DNA of 64,000 nucleotides from Martinezella dioscoreae (lineage in GTDB: Bacteria; Pseudomonadota; Alphaproteobacteria; Rhizobiales; Rhizobiaceae). Within the stretch, counting starts at the first letter, position 1, and every line of letters starts with the position of its first letter. The stretch lies in contig NZ_BLAJ01000001.1 of NCBI RefSeq assembly GCF_009176305.1, positions 372,001-436,000 on the forward strand, written 5' to 3'. The notes beneath the pieces are model-generated. The model had not been told where the DNA came from. It saw only the letters and a program-made list of their open reading frames with translations, and made no database searches. Both the position numbers and the translations under genes were made by a program. Below, one piece after another: positions 35,149 to 44,900 of the stretch.

Positions 35149-36096
35149 TCAGGCTTCCTCGGTCTCCCAGCCTTCGTCATCGGCCGGGCCATTCTTCGTC
35201 CGAGGCTTGTGTAAGCCGAGCCCAACGCCGATGAGGGCGAGTGCCCCGCCGATAGCGTGATAGGAATACAGTTGTTCTCCAAGCAGCGCCCAGGCCAGCA
35301 CTGCAACGACGATTGGCAGGAGATTGATCAGCAGCGACGTCCGGCCTGCTCCGAGCCTCTGAATGCCGATCATCCAGCAGAGGGGCGCGAGGAGAGAGGT
35401 CGGGATCGCGGCATAGAGGATCAGCGGCAGGTTGGCCGTGGTGATCGGCGAGATATCGCCCATCAGGAAGATCGGGATCAGCAACAGGGTTGAAAAGCCG
35501 ATCTGCCAGAAAAGCTGCTGCCACATCGGAAACGGCATCGCCCACCGTCTCAGCATCACGCCATAAAGCGCATTCGAAAGGACGGCAACGATCATCAGGC
35601 CATCGCCGATATGGAATCCGCCATTCGCAAGACGCATCGGATCGCCCTGCGATGTCAAATAGACGAGTCCGATCAATGAAATGCTGCCGCCCATAAGGCT
35701 TGTCGCAGTCAGTTTTTCAGCGGCCAGCAGGCTTGCGAAAAACGTCGACAGCAACGGCATCAGAGCAACAATGACGCCCATGTTGACGGCGGAAGTCGTC
35801 TTAGCTGCCTCATAGGCAAGGCTCTGGTAGATCACCATGCCGAGTGCGCCGAGAACGGCAAGCTTTAGCCAGTACTCGCGTATCAGCGCGCGGTTGCGCC
35901 ATGCCGCCCGGCCGACGAAGGGCAGGAGGACGATGAATGCGAGCAGCCAGCGGTAGAAAGAGATGGAACCTGGAGATATCACGCCGGCGGATGCCTTGGT
36001 GACAACGGTATTGCCGGACCAGATGAGCACCGTCAGCAGGGGCGCGAGCCCGGCGGTGCTTATTATGGATGCGGAAGCATTCTGCTCGGTGCTCAT
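35149..36096 (-). CDS. EamA/DMT-family transporter
   Basis: About 315 residues from the ATG at 36096, where family homology begins (APLLTVLIWSGNTVVTKASAG); longer in-frame starts add unrelated sequence. There are ten hydrophobic helices in two EamA repeats (second repeat ends LINLLPIVVAVLAWALLGEQL). Such proteins mostly export amino acids or metabolites. It is divergent from the AraC gene at 36234, which is the likely regulator. Confidence 0.88.
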   Translation of the reverse strand: MSTEQNASASIISTAGLAPLLTVLIWSGNTVVTKASAGVISPGSISFYRWLLAFIVLLPFVGRAAWRNRALIREYWLKLAVLGALGMVIYQSLAYEAAKTTSAVNMGVIVALMPLLSTFFASLLAAEKLTATSLMGGSISLIGLVYLTSQGDPMRLANGGFHIGDGLMIVAVLSNALYGVMLRRWAMPFPMWQQLFWQIGFSTLLLIPIFLMGDISPITTANLPLILYAAIPTSLLAPLCWMIGIQRLGAGRTSLLINLLPIVVAVLAWALLGEQLYSYHAIGGALALIGVGLGLHKPRTKNGPADDEGWETEEA

Positions 36097-36233
36097 ATGA
36101 ATAGTCTCTGCGTCTTCTGGCTTCTGGCGAAACAAAGGAAGGCGGATAGGGCTCGCCGTCCCGAAGGTCTTGTACCGCTTGTCCGAATTCCGGTATATAA
36201 CGAGATTAAGACAAGTGGTAGTGAAATGAGGAC

Positions 36234-36995
36234 ATGTCCAGCAGGCCTCCACGCATCGAGGGCGATCCGCCGAACCCGGTTTCCTTCCGAACCGAGAACT
36301 ATCGGGCGGGTACGGTCTTTCCAAAAAAGAGCCAGCCCTGGGGCGAGCTCAATTATGCGCTTATCGGCGTCTGCGACTTCGATATTCAAGGCAGACGCTA
36401 TTTGTCGCCGCCACATTATGCCATCTGGCTGCCGCCGGATACGATGCACGGTGCTTATAACCAGCACGATCTGCGCTATGTGACCGTCTATATCGAACGC
36501 GCCCTTTGCGCCGACCTGCCGGACAAACCTTCCACGCTCAGCATCAGCTCGCTGTTGAAGGCGACTCTGGCGGATTTCGCGGCCCGCGAGGTCACCATAC
36601 CGGAAACGGCCGAAGATCTCAGGCTTGCACAGGTTCTGGTCGATCAGATTCGCCTGGCGCCGCGCTGCGAGAGCTATCTGCCGCTTTCCGACGATCCGCT
36701 GCTCGGTCCAGTCCTGAGCGCATTGCAGGCCGATCCCGGCGACCGGCATTCCCTGACGGAATGGGCGCGCCGGATGGGGACGACCGAGCGTACGCTGTCG
36801 CGCCGGTGCCAGGTGGATCTAGGCCTTTCCTTCAACGAGTGGCGGCAGCGATTGAAGCTCGTTGCCGCGCTGTCGATGATCGAGGCCGGTGAGCCCGTGT
36901 ATCGGATTGCAGCGCAGTTGGGTTACGGCAATGCGTCGGCCTTCATCGCCATGTTTCGCAGACTGACTGGCACAAGCCCGACACAGATGCGCTAA
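36234..36995 (+). CDS. AraC-family transcriptional regulator
   Basis: 253 residues. The N-terminal half is a cupin-like sensor (GELNYALIGVCDFDIQGRRYLSPPHYAIWLPPDTMHGAYN). The C-terminal half has the paired helix-turn-helix of the family: SLTEWARRMGTTERTLSRRCQVDLG and AALSMIEAGEPVYRIAAQLGYGNASAFIAMFRRLTG. It is divergent from the EamA exporter with 137 bases between starts and probably controls it. Its end is two bases from the convergent sigma-factor gene. Confidence 0.92.
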   Translation: MSSRPPRIEGDPPNPVSFRTENYRAGTVFPKKSQPWGELNYALIGVCDFDIQGRRYLSPPHYAIWLPPDTMHGAYNQHDLRYVTVYIERALCADLPDKPSTLSISSLLKATLADFAAREVTIPETAEDLRLAQVLVDQIRLAPRCESYLPLSDDPLLGPVLSALQADPGDRHSLTEWARRMGTTERTLSRRCQVDLGLSFNEWRQRLKLVAALSMIEAGEPVYRIAAQLGYGNASAFIAMFRRLTGTSPTQMR

Positions 36996-36997
36996 TT

Positions 36998-37882
36998 TCA
37001 GGTTTCAATCAAAACGATCTCCAGCTTGCGCAGTTCTTCCGGATCGGCCATCGCGTCGATGACGGTAATCATGCCATCTGCATTGAAGGTGCAACGAAGA
37101 GCGATGCGCAGCTGTCCGTCGATGACAACGATGGCACCCACCGCGCCGTTGATGACCGCCAGCCGCGCTCCCCGCGCACGGCCCTGGAAGGTCTTGGCGA
37201 CATCCACGCGCCCGCGGATTTCGCCGGCCGCCCCCGTGCGGGCGGCAACCACATCCGGCCTGAAGATGGCTTGGGGATCGAGGACGGCGAGCAGCACCTG
37301 CAGGTCGCCGTCACGCGAGGCTGTGAAGAAGGCATCGACGACGTGGCGCTGGCGGGTAAGGTCAGCCTCCGTTGTTGATGGCGTATTCTGCACACGGCGG
37401 CGGGCGCGGCTCGCAAGCTGGCGTGTCGCGACCGTCGTGCGCCCCAGAATCGGGGCAATGTCATCGAAAGGGACGTCGAACATATCGTGCAGGACGAAGG
37501 CGAGCCGCTCGGCCGGGTTCAGTTTTTCCAAGACGACCAGAAGAGCGAGGCCGACGGAGTCTGCCAGCAAGGCATCCTGTTCCGGGTCGATGCCGTTTCC
37601 TGCCTCAGGCGCCACCATCGGCTCGGGAGCATGGATCGTCAGCTGCTCCTCGCGGCGGGATTTGCGAGCTCGCAGCAGATCGAGGCAGATACGCGCCGTG
37701 ACTGTTGTCAGCCAGCCGCTCAGATTTTCGACGTCAGACCTATCGCTCCTCATCAGGCGCAGCCATGCTTCCTGCACTGCATCTTCGGCCTCCGTGCGCG
37801 AGCCGAGCATGCGGTAAGCGACGGCGCGCAGATGCGGCCGGTTCGCTTCGAATTTTTCGGCCTGCCACTTTTTTTCGTCCAT
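36998..37882 (-). CDS. ECF41-like (SigJ-type) sigma factor with SnoaL-like C-terminal domain
   Basis: 294 residues. Region 2 (NRPHLRAVAYRMLGSRTEAEDAVQEAWLRL) binds the -10 element and core polymerase. Region 4 (LNPAERLAFVLHDMFDVPFDDIAPILGRT) binds the -35. A SnoaL/NTF2-like domain of about 110 residues follows, from about residue 175. ECF41 factors use this fused domain instead of a separate anti-sigma factor. The C-terminal ADPEELRKL may correspond to the NPDKL motif of the group. An ECF41-type promoter stands before it, so it should activate its own gene and the divergent AhpD-like gene. Confidence 0.88.
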   Translation of the reverse strand: MDEKKWQAEKFEANRPHLRAVAYRMLGSRTEAEDAVQEAWLRLMRSDRSDVENLSGWLTTVTARICLDLLRARKSRREEQLTIHAPEPMVAPEAGNGIDPEQDALLADSVGLALLVVLEKLNPAERLAFVLHDMFDVPFDDIAPILGRTTVATRQLASRARRRVQNTPSTTEADLTRQRHVVDAFFTASRDGDLQVLLAVLDPQAIFRPDVVAARTGAAGEIRGRVDVAKTFQGRARGARLAVINGAVGAIVVIDGQLRIALRCTFNADGMITVIDAMADPEELRKLEIVLIET

Positions 37883-37883
37883 C

Positions 37884-37910
37884 GGTCACATCTCCTCATT
37901 CTGCTCCGTC
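37884..37910 (+). promoter_or_regulatory. ECF41-type promoter towards the AhpD-like gene
   Basis: GGTCACA at 37884-37890, a 16-base spacer, then CGTC at 37907-37910. The known ECF41 consensus is TGTCACA-N16-CGTC, so only the first base differs. Its -35 overlaps the region just upstream of the sigma gene's ATG. The leader to the AhpD-like ATG would be about 100 bases. Confidence 0.55.
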
Positions 37911-37918
37911 AAACCCAT

Positions 37919-37945
37919 GACGAACGAAATCCCGCCGGTGTGACA
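37919..37945 (-). promoter_or_regulatory. ECF41-type promoter of the sigma-factor gene
   Basis: Read on the minus strand: TGTCACA (37945-37939), exactly 16 bases, CGTC (37922-37919), a full match to the ECF41 consensus. Transcription would start near 37912, about 30 bases before the sigma ATG. This supports autoregulation. Confidence 0.65.
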
Positions 37946-38016
37946 TCGGATCGGCGGGAAAATGCATCGTCGGAAGATGAGCCGCAACAGGGCTCTCACA
38001 ATCAGAGGAAAGAATT

Positions 38017-38475
38017 ATGCAAGCTCGTATGAAGAACCCAGTCCTCGTTCTGCCCGAAACCTTGCAGGCGCTCTTGGCCGTCAGCAATTCGATTAAAGAT
38101 CGCGGCTTGTCGGAAAACATCATGGATCTCGTGCATCTGCGGGTCAGCCAGATCAATGGCTGCAGCGTCTGCACCGACATGGGCTTTCGCAAGCTGCAGA
38201 AAGATGGCGAGACCATGGAGCGCATCGTCGGTGTCTCCGCGTGGCGCGAAATGCCTTATTTTTCCGATGCCGAACGCGCGGCTCTGGCGCTCGGAGAAGC
38301 GGTCACCCGACTTGCCGACCGGCCGGATGCCGTCACCGATGAAATCTGGAACGAGGCCGCAAGACACTACGACGAAAAGGCGCTCTCTGCCCTCATCGTC
38401 GCGATTGCGATCGACAACGTCTGGAATCGCTTGAACTCAACGGTCCGCCAGCAGGCTGGTGCTTCCTGGAACTGA
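38017..38475 (+). CDS. AhpD-like carboxymuconolactone decarboxylase-family protein
   Basis: 152 residues of the small helical CMD/AhpD fold with the redox pair in SQINGCSVCTDMGFRKL (CxxC). The His usually found three residues after the second Cys (CxxCxxxH) is Gly here. These proteins act as alkylhydroperoxidase-like thiol enzymes. Carboxymuconolactone-decarboxylase-type genes are the characteristic targets of ECF41 sigma factors, and this one is divergent from such a factor with matching promoters between them. RBS AGAGGAAAG precedes the ATG. Confidence 0.9.
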   Translation: MQARMKNPVLVLPETLQALLAVSNSIKDRGLSENIMDLVHLRVSQINGCSVCTDMGFRKLQKDGETMERIVGVSAWREMPYFSDAERAALALGEAVTRLADRPDAVTDEIWNEAARHYDEKALSALIVAIAIDNVWNRLNSTVRQQAGASWN

Positions 38476-38491
38476 TTGTTCGCAATCGGCG

Positions 38492-38522
38492 CCACCTTCT
38501 TCCGAAAGAGTGAAGAAGGTGG
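38492..38522. terminator. Bidirectional hairpin between AhpD-like and LysR genes
   Basis: An 11-base stem, CCACCTTCTTC with its exact complement, and a 9-base loop in the 55-base convergent gap. No clear T run follows on either strand, but the position between two converging genes fits a shared terminator. Confidence 0.6.
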
Positions 38523-38530
38523 TCTGCCTC

Positions 38531-39442
38531 TCAAGCTTCGCCGACCCGCGAGGTTGCCAGCAATTTCGCCAGCCAGTCGACGAAAACGCGCACCTTGTTG
38601 CTCAGATGCCGGTTGGGCGGATAAACGATGTGCATGGGCAATGTCGGCCGAGTCCAGCCGGAGAGGACCGGCACGAGGTCGCCCTTGGCAAGGGCGTCCC
38701 GCGCCATGAAGCTTGGAACCTGCGCGATGCCGAGACCGGTCATGGCTGCTTGCAAATAGCTGCGGCTGTCATTGACCGAGAGGATGTAGCGCGGAGTGAT
38801 TTCCAACGACTCGTTGCCGCGCTCGAAGAGGAAAGGAATCGTGCGGCCGGTTTGCGCACGGAAATAGCTGACCGCGTAGTGACTGGTTTCCAACTCCTCC
38901 GGCCGTTCCGGGATGCCGTGCTTCTCGATGTAAAGCGGAGCGGCGCAGGTGACGAGATGGATCTCGCCGACACGACGGGCGATCAGCGACTGGTCGCTCG
39001 GCATGCCGGCTCGCAATGCGCAATCGACATTCTCGGCCAGATAGTCGACCAATCGGTCGCCGACGCCGAGGTCTATATGAATATCCGGATATCGCTGGTG
39101 GAAATCGCAAAGCGCCGGCATGACGATCTTTTCGGCGAAGGCGCCGGCCATTTCCACGCGCAGGCGGCCGCTTGGCAGGCTCTGCGAATTGCTGATGCTG
39201 CCGTCCAGTTCCTCAATCTCGGAGAGGATCTGAATCGCCCGCTCGTAATAGAGTGCGCCATCCGTCGTCACCATGACGCGTCGGGTCGTACGGTTGAGGA
39301 GTTTCGCGTGCAAATGCGCCTCCAGCGACTGGATGAGCGTCGTCACCGTCGCTTTCGGCATGGAGAGGGCGGCTGCGGCGCGGGTAAAATTGCCCGTCTC
39401 CACCACACGCGCGAATGCCCGCATTGCTGATAACTGGTCCAT
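38531..39442 (-). CDS. LysR-family transcriptional regulator
   Basis: 303 residues from the ATG at 39442, where the typical LysR N-terminus begins (MDQLSAMRAFARVVETGNF). The helix-turn-helix continues with AAAALSMPKATVTTLIQSLEAHL. The ligand domain starts near residue 90 (GRLRVEMAGAFAEKIVMPAL). It belongs to the large DsdC/TrpI-like group of proteobacterial regulators with no known ligand. It is divergent from the alpha/beta-hydrolase and RND pump genes and probably controls them. The 234-bp gap contains AT-rich sequence but no clear T-N11-A pair that I would commit to. Confidence 0.9.
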   Translation of the reverse strand: MDQLSAMRAFARVVETGNFTRAAAALSMPKATVTTLIQSLEAHLHAKLLNRTTRRVMVTTDGALYYERAIQILSEIEELDGSISNSQSLPSGRLRVEMAGAFAEKIVMPALCDFHQRYPDIHIDLGVGDRLVDYLAENVDCALRAGMPSDQSLIARRVGEIHLVTCAAPLYIEKHGIPERPEELETSHYAVSYFRAQTGRTIPFLFERGNESLEITPRYILSVNDSRSYLQAAMTGLGIAQVPSFMARDALAKGDLVPVLSGWTRPTLPMHIVYPPNRHLSNKVRVFVDWLAKLLATSRVGEA

Positions 39443-39676
39443 TCCATGATGTCCCTCGACCCGATGAAAAAGAGGTCGATTGTTTGTAATGGTGAATAGT
39501 CTGATCGAATATAGGCTACTTATTCTCGAAGCGGAATAACAATATGTTGTTTCGTAAGTTGTTGCAATGCGGCATGGGGGCGCCAAAGACCGCATTTCGA
39601 GAATATGGTCGCAAAGCGTGGTAAACCGCTTTTTGGATTGGAACATATTCGCTCGAGCAGACAGGGATTTGGGTCG

Positions 39677-40489
39677 ATGAGTGCGCCGTGGAAAGATGTT
39701 GTGCTGGAAAACGTGCCAACGGGGCCGGTGGAAGCGCGGATCTACAACGGTGAAGGTTTGAAGAAGGCGGCACCCCTTGTGCTCTATCTGCACGGCGGCG
39801 CTTTTCTTGATACCTGTCACGCGACCAACAGGCCGGTGGCGGCAAGCCTCGCTGAGGCTGGGGCCATCGTGGTTGCGGCGGATTATACCAGCTGCAATCA
39901 GAATGCTTTTCCGAAGGTGCTGGAATGCGCCTACGGGCTTCTCGCCTACCTCAGCAACAAGCGGAACATGCTTGCGCTGGGCGGAGCGAAAAAATCGCTG
40001 CTGTTTGTCGCCGGAGAGGAATCGGGTGGCAATGTTGCAGCGGGCGTCGCTTTAAAGGCGCGCGATCAAATACCGGGTTCGTTGGACGGACAGGTTTTGA
40101 TATCGCCTTTGCTTGATCCCTTCATGGGGTCGAAATCTTTCCTCCAGGCGGAGGAAAGCGGCATGCGCGAGCGCTGGACGGAGGGTTGGAACCGTTACCT
40201 GGGTTTCCTGGGCGGTGTCTGTCACCCCTATGCAGCGCCTCGATACTGTTCGCGGCTTTCGGGCCTCGCGCCGGCATTGGTGCTCACGGCCGAGGACGAC
40301 CCGCTCCGCGACGAGAGCATGGAATACGGCAGTCGGCTGAAAGCGGCTGGCGTCCGTGTTCGCCAGCAAGTCCTTCCCGCCGGGACAGGCTGGCCCACTC
40401 TCTATGGCGGGCAGTCGAAGGACAAGCCTTCATGGCAGCAGGATATCTGCTGTTGTTTCAAGGGTTTTGTCGAAGACGTGCAGGCTTGA
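39677..40489 (+). CDS. Alpha/beta-hydrolase-fold protein with a degenerate catalytic site
   Basis: About 270 residues from the ATG at 39677. The fold matches hormone-sensitive-lipase-like hydrolases: oxyanion segment LYLHGGAFLDT and acid Asp in TAEDDPLRDESMEYG. The nucleophile elbow, normally GDSAGGN, reads GEESGGN, with Glu at the nucleophile position and Ser one place later. The usual C-terminal HGF is replaced by TGWPTL, so the catalytic His is missing too. It is probably not a normal esterase; a binding or sensing role is possible. It precedes the RND pump genes on the same strand (170-base gap) and is divergent from LysR. Confidence 0.82.
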   Translation: MSAPWKDVVLENVPTGPVEARIYNGEGLKKAAPLVLYLHGGAFLDTCHATNRPVAASLAEAGAIVVAADYTSCNQNAFPKVLECAYGLLAYLSNKRNMLALGGAKKSLLFVAGEESGGNVAAGVALKARDQIPGSLDGQVLISPLLDPFMGSKSFLQAEESGMRERWTEGWNRYLGFLGGVCHPYAAPRYCSRLSGLAPALVLTAEDDPLRDESMEYGSRLKAAGVRVRQQVLPAGTGWPTLYGGQSKDKPSWQQDICCCFKGFVEDVQA

Positions 40490-40659
40490 TCGACTAGGGT
40501 ATGCGGTCCGCGAGGGATGAGCGCGGATTGGACTGATGTCGAAGGCATGAGACCGGAGCGATGGTCACGCGGATGCGCGGTGCTTCGGCCCCTGATTTTA
40601 TTGAGACGATAGGAATTTGTGGTCCCGTGTCCCAAGCCGGGGCCAAAGGAGAGACTAAC

Positions 40660-41850
40660 ATGAAGTCCAACGGTAAGAGCTGGGCCCTGTGGGGCGCCGG
40701 CATGGGTGTTGCTGCGGCTGTTGCAGGCGCAGCCTTCTATCTGGAGCTGCCGCGCGGCGCTCAGGCAACCGAGGCGGCGAGCCAGGCGGCACCGCCGGCT
40801 ATCCCCGTTACGGTTGCTGCCGTCGAGCCGCGCGACGTCACATCCTGGCAGGAATTCTCCGGCCGGCTCGAAGCCATTGACCGCGTCGAGATCCGGCCGC
40901 GCGTGGCTGGGGCGATCCAGTCCGTGCATTTCCGCGAGGGCGCCTTGGTCAAGCAGGGTGACCTGCTTGTCACGATCGATCCCGCACCTTATGAGGCGGC
41001 CGTCGCCCAGGCTCAGGCGCAGGTCGGCGCGGCGAAAGCCACTCTCAACCTGACGAAAGTCGAGGTCGACCGTGGCCAGAAGCTCTTCGACAACAAGACG
41101 ATCTCGCAGAGCGATATGGACACGCGCGCCAGCAACTATGCTGCGGCGGAAGCCAATCTGAAGGCCGCGCAAGCAACCTTGCAGACAGCGCAGCTCAATC
41201 TCGACTACACGCAGGTCCGCGCCCCGATCGCTGGCCGCGTCGGCAAGATCGCCGTCACCGTCGGCAACCTCGTTGCAGCCGGCGCGTCCTCTTCAGTACT
41301 GACGACGCTCGTTTCGGTCGACCCGATCTATGCGAGCTTCAGTGCCAACGAACAGACCGTGACCCAGGCGCTGTCCGAACTGCCGGCTACCGGCGGCATC
41401 GTTCCGCCAGTCGAGCAGATCCCGGTTCAGATCGGTACGGCAAGCGACAACGGCACGCCGATCAAGGGCAAGTTGCAGTTGATCGACAACGAGGTCGATG
41501 CGGCGAGCGGCACCGTCAGCGTTCGAGCCGTCTTCGACAATCCGGGCGGCCGTCTCATCCCCGGCCAGTTCGTGCGGGTTCGCATGGGCCAACCGAAGGC
41601 CGAGAACAAGATCGTCATCGACGACCGTGCAGTTGGCACCGACCAGGATAAGAAGTTCGTCTTCGTCGTGGATGGCGAGAACAAGGTCAATTACCGGCAG
41701 GTCCAGCTCGGATCGGTGGTCGACGGTCAGCGAGTGATCGAGAACGGCCTGAAAGCCGGCGAAAAGATCGTCGTCAACGGGCTGCAGCGCATCCGTCCCG
41801 GTGCGGTCGTCGCGCCGCAGTTGGCAGAGAAGGTCGCGACCGCTCAGTAA
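40660..41850 (+). CDS. RND efflux periplasmic adaptor (membrane fusion protein)
   Basis: 396 residues from the ATG at 40660, behind AAAGGAGAGACTAAC. One N-terminal membrane helix (LWGAGMGVAAAVAGAAFYL) anchors it. Lipoyl half-motifs RVEIRPRVAGAIQSVHFREG and LDYTQVRAPIAGRVGKIAV flank a coiled-coil hairpin (about residues 100-165, Ala/Gln-rich). A beta-barrel and membrane-proximal domain follow. It links the inner-membrane pump to an outer-membrane channel, whose gene is not in the window. Confidence 0.93.
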   Translation: MKSNGKSWALWGAGMGVAAAVAGAAFYLELPRGAQATEAASQAAPPAIPVTVAAVEPRDVTSWQEFSGRLEAIDRVEIRPRVAGAIQSVHFREGALVKQGDLLVTIDPAPYEAAVAQAQAQVGAAKATLNLTKVEVDRGQKLFDNKTISQSDMDTRASNYAAAEANLKAAQATLQTAQLNLDYTQVRAPIAGRVGKIAVTVGNLVAAGASSSVLTTLVSVDPIYASFSANEQTVTQALSELPATGGIVPPVEQIPVQIGTASDNGTPIKGKLQLIDNEVDAASGTVSVRAVFDNPGGRLIPGQFVRVRMGQPKAENKIVIDDRAVGTDQDKKFVFVVDGENKVNYRQVQLGSVVDGQRVIENGLKAGEKIVVNGLQRIRPGAVVAPQLAEKVATAQ

Positions 41851-41856
41851 GACTTC

Positions 41857-41880
41857 GCCTTCTGCCCGTGGGCAGAAGGC
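41857..41880 (+). other. Intercistronic hairpin between adaptor and pump genes
   Basis: GCCTTCTGCCC and its exact complement lie around a two-base centre, so an 11-base stem with an effective four-base loop forms 6 bases after the adaptor stop. There is no T run. It probably slows 3' decay of the adaptor mRNA or trims read-through rather than ending transcription. Confidence 0.6.
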
Positions 41881-41970
41881 CGACATTCCAAAATCACATG
41901 ATCCGCCGGCGGCTCTCAAATCGTCGGACGGGAATTTTGCATCCGTTCTTACCCCAGAGGGGGCTTTGAT

Positions 41971-44900
41971 ATGAACATCTCCAGATTCTTTGTCGACCGT
42001 CCGGTCTTTGCCGGTGTTCTTTCGGTCCTCATCGTGGTCGCCGGCCTGATCGGCCTCAGAGCGCTGCCGATCTCCGAATATCCAGAGGTCGTGCCCCCGT
42101 CGATTGTCGTGCGTGCCACCTATCCCGGTGCTAACCCGACCGTCATCGCCGAAACGGTGGCGACGCCGCTTGAAGAGCAGATCAACGGCGTCGAGGGCAT
42201 GCTCTACATGTCCAGCCAAGCGACATCGGACGGCGTTCTTAATGTGACCGTCACCTTCAAGCTCGGCACCGATCCGGACAAGGCGCAGCAGCTCGTGCAG
42301 AATCGCGTTTCGCAGGCCGAGCCGCGCCTACCCACGGAAGTCCGTGCTCTCGGCATCACGACCGTCAAGAGCTCGCCCGACTTCATCATGGTCGTCAACC
42401 TCGTCTCGGACGGGGCCGACCACGACATCACCTATCTGCGAAATTATGCGACCCTGAACATCAAGGATCGGCTCGCCCGGATCGAGGGCGTCGGGCAGGT
42501 GCAGGTCTTCGGCGCCGGCGATTATTCCATGCGCGTGTGGATCGATCCGCAGAAGGCGGCCGAGCATAATCTTGCCGCCGGCGACATCAGCAATGCGATC
42601 AGCTCCCAGAACGTCCAGGCTGCGGCCGGCATCATCGGTGCCTCACCCAGCCGGCCGGGCGTGGATCTGCAGCTCAACGTCAATGCCCAGGGCCGCCTGC
42701 GCACGCCCGAGGAGTTCGGCAACATCATCGTCAAGACGGGCGCCAATGGCGAGATCACCCGCCTTCGCGACGTCGCTCGCGTCGAGCTGGGTGCGGAAGA
42801 CTATACGCTGCGTTCGCTGCTCGACGGCAAGCCGGCGGTCGCCGTCGCGGTTCTCCAGGCGCCCGGTTCGAACGCGATCGAGATCGCGAACAACGTGCGC
42901 TCGACCATGGACGTGCTGCAGCAGGCCATGCCGGCGGGCGTCAAGTATGAGATCGTCTACGACACGACGAAATTCGTCCGCGCCTCGATCGAGAAGGTTA
43001 TCGACACGCTGCTCGAAGCCATCGCGCTCGTTGTCCTGGTGGTCATTCTGTTCCTGCAGACATGGCGCGCCTCGATCATCCCGCTGATCGCCGTTCCGGT
43101 GTCGATCATCGGCACCTTTGCCGTGATGTATGTCTTCGGCTTCTCGATCAACGCGCTCAGCCTCTTCGGCCTGGTGCTGGCGATCGGTATCGTCGTGGAC
43201 GACGCGATCGTGGTGGTGGAGAACGTCGAACGCAATATCGAGGCCGGGCTCAATCCGCGAGACGCCACCTACAAGGCCATGAAGGAAGTCTCCGGTCCGA
43301 TCATCGCGATCGCGCTGGTCCTCGTCGCGGTTTTCGTGCCGCTCGCCTTCATCTCCGGCCTCTCCGGCCAGTTCTACCGCCAGTTCGCGCTGACGATCGC
43401 CATCTCGACCGTCATCTCGGCCTTCAACTCGCTCACCCTGTCTCCTGCGCTGGCATCCCTGCTCCTGAAGGGCCACCATGCGCCGAAGGATCGGTTGACG
43501 CGGATCATGGACGCGGTCTTCGGCTGGTTCTTCCGCGGCTTCAACCGGGCGTTCGGAGCCGGTTCGAAATATTACGGCAAGGGCGTCGGCCGCCTGGTGT
43601 CGCGCAAGAGCATCGTCATGGTGGTCTATCTCGCGCTGGTGGGCGCGACCTATAGCCTGTTTACAACGGTTCCAGGCGGTTTCGTGCCGTCGCAGGATAA
43701 GCAGTATCTGATCGGCTTTGCACAGTTGCCGGATGCCGCAAGCCTTGACCGTACGGAAAGCGTGATTAAGCGCATGACGGATATCGCGTTGAAGCAGCCT
43801 GGCGTTGCCAATGCGATCGCCTTCCCGGGTCTGTCGATCAACGGCTTCACCAATTCCTCGAATGCGGGCATCGTTTTCGTAACGCTGAAGGACTTCGACG
43901 AGCGCAAGACGCCGGACCTTTCGGGCGGGGCGATCGCCATGGCACTGAATCACAAGTTCGGCGCCATCCAGGATGCCTTCATCGCCATGTTCCCGCCGCC
44001 GCCGGTGAACGGCCTCGGTACGACAGGCGGCTTCAAGCTGCAGATCGAAGATCGCGCCGGCCTCGGCAACCAGGTGCTCGATCAGGCGGCCAAGGCAGTG
44101 ATCGCCAAAGCCTACCAGACACCGGAACTCACCGGCATTTTCTCGAGCTTCCAGATCAACGTGCCGCAGCTCTTTGCTGATCTCGACCGCGCCAAGGCCG
44201 AGCAGCTCGGGGTCTCCGTCACCGACGTCTTCCAGGCACTGCAGATTTATCTCGGTTCGCTCTATGTGAACGACTTCAACGCCTTCGGCCGCACCTACAG
44301 CGTCCGTGTGCAGGCCGATGCCAAGTTCCGCGCACAGCCGGAAGATATCGGCCAGTTGAAGGTTCGTTCGGCATCGGGTCAGATGATTCCGCTTTCAGCC
44401 CTGCTGAAGGTGGATGCCACGACCGGTCCGGAACGCACGAACCGCTATAACGGCTTCCTGGCAGCCGACATCAATGGTGGTCCGGCGCCCGGTTTCTCGT
44501 CGGGCCAGGCACAGGCGGCGATCGAGAAGATCCTGCACGAGACGCTGCCGCCCGGCATCGACTTCGAATGGACTGATTTGACCTACCAGCAGATCCTGGC
44601 GGGCAATTCCAGCGTCGTCGTCTTCCCGCTGGCGCTGCTCCTGGTCTTCCTCGTATTGGCTGCCCAATATGAGAGCCTGACCTTGCCGCTCGCCATCATC
44701 ATGATCGTGCCGATGGGCGTCTTGGCGGCGCTGACCGGCGTCTGGCTCACGGGTGGAGACAACAATATCTTCACCCAGATCGGCCTGGTGGTGCTGGTCG
44801 GCCTGTCGGCAAAGAACGCCATCCTGATCGTGGAATTCGCCCGCGAGCTGGAATTCGAGGGCCGCACGCCGGTCCAGGCCGCGATCGAAGCCAGTCGCCT

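Noticed and set aside
39443..39676. A LysR binding site in the LysR/hydrolase divergent gap
   Set aside because: Only weak symmetries are present (GAATA...TATTC with a 22-base centre and AACA-ATA-TGTT), not enough to call a site.
42643..43953. Minus-strand open frame of 436 codons inside the RND pump gene
   Set aside because: A shadow of the pump gene: repetitive Arg/Asp/His composition, no ribosome site, no recognisable domain.
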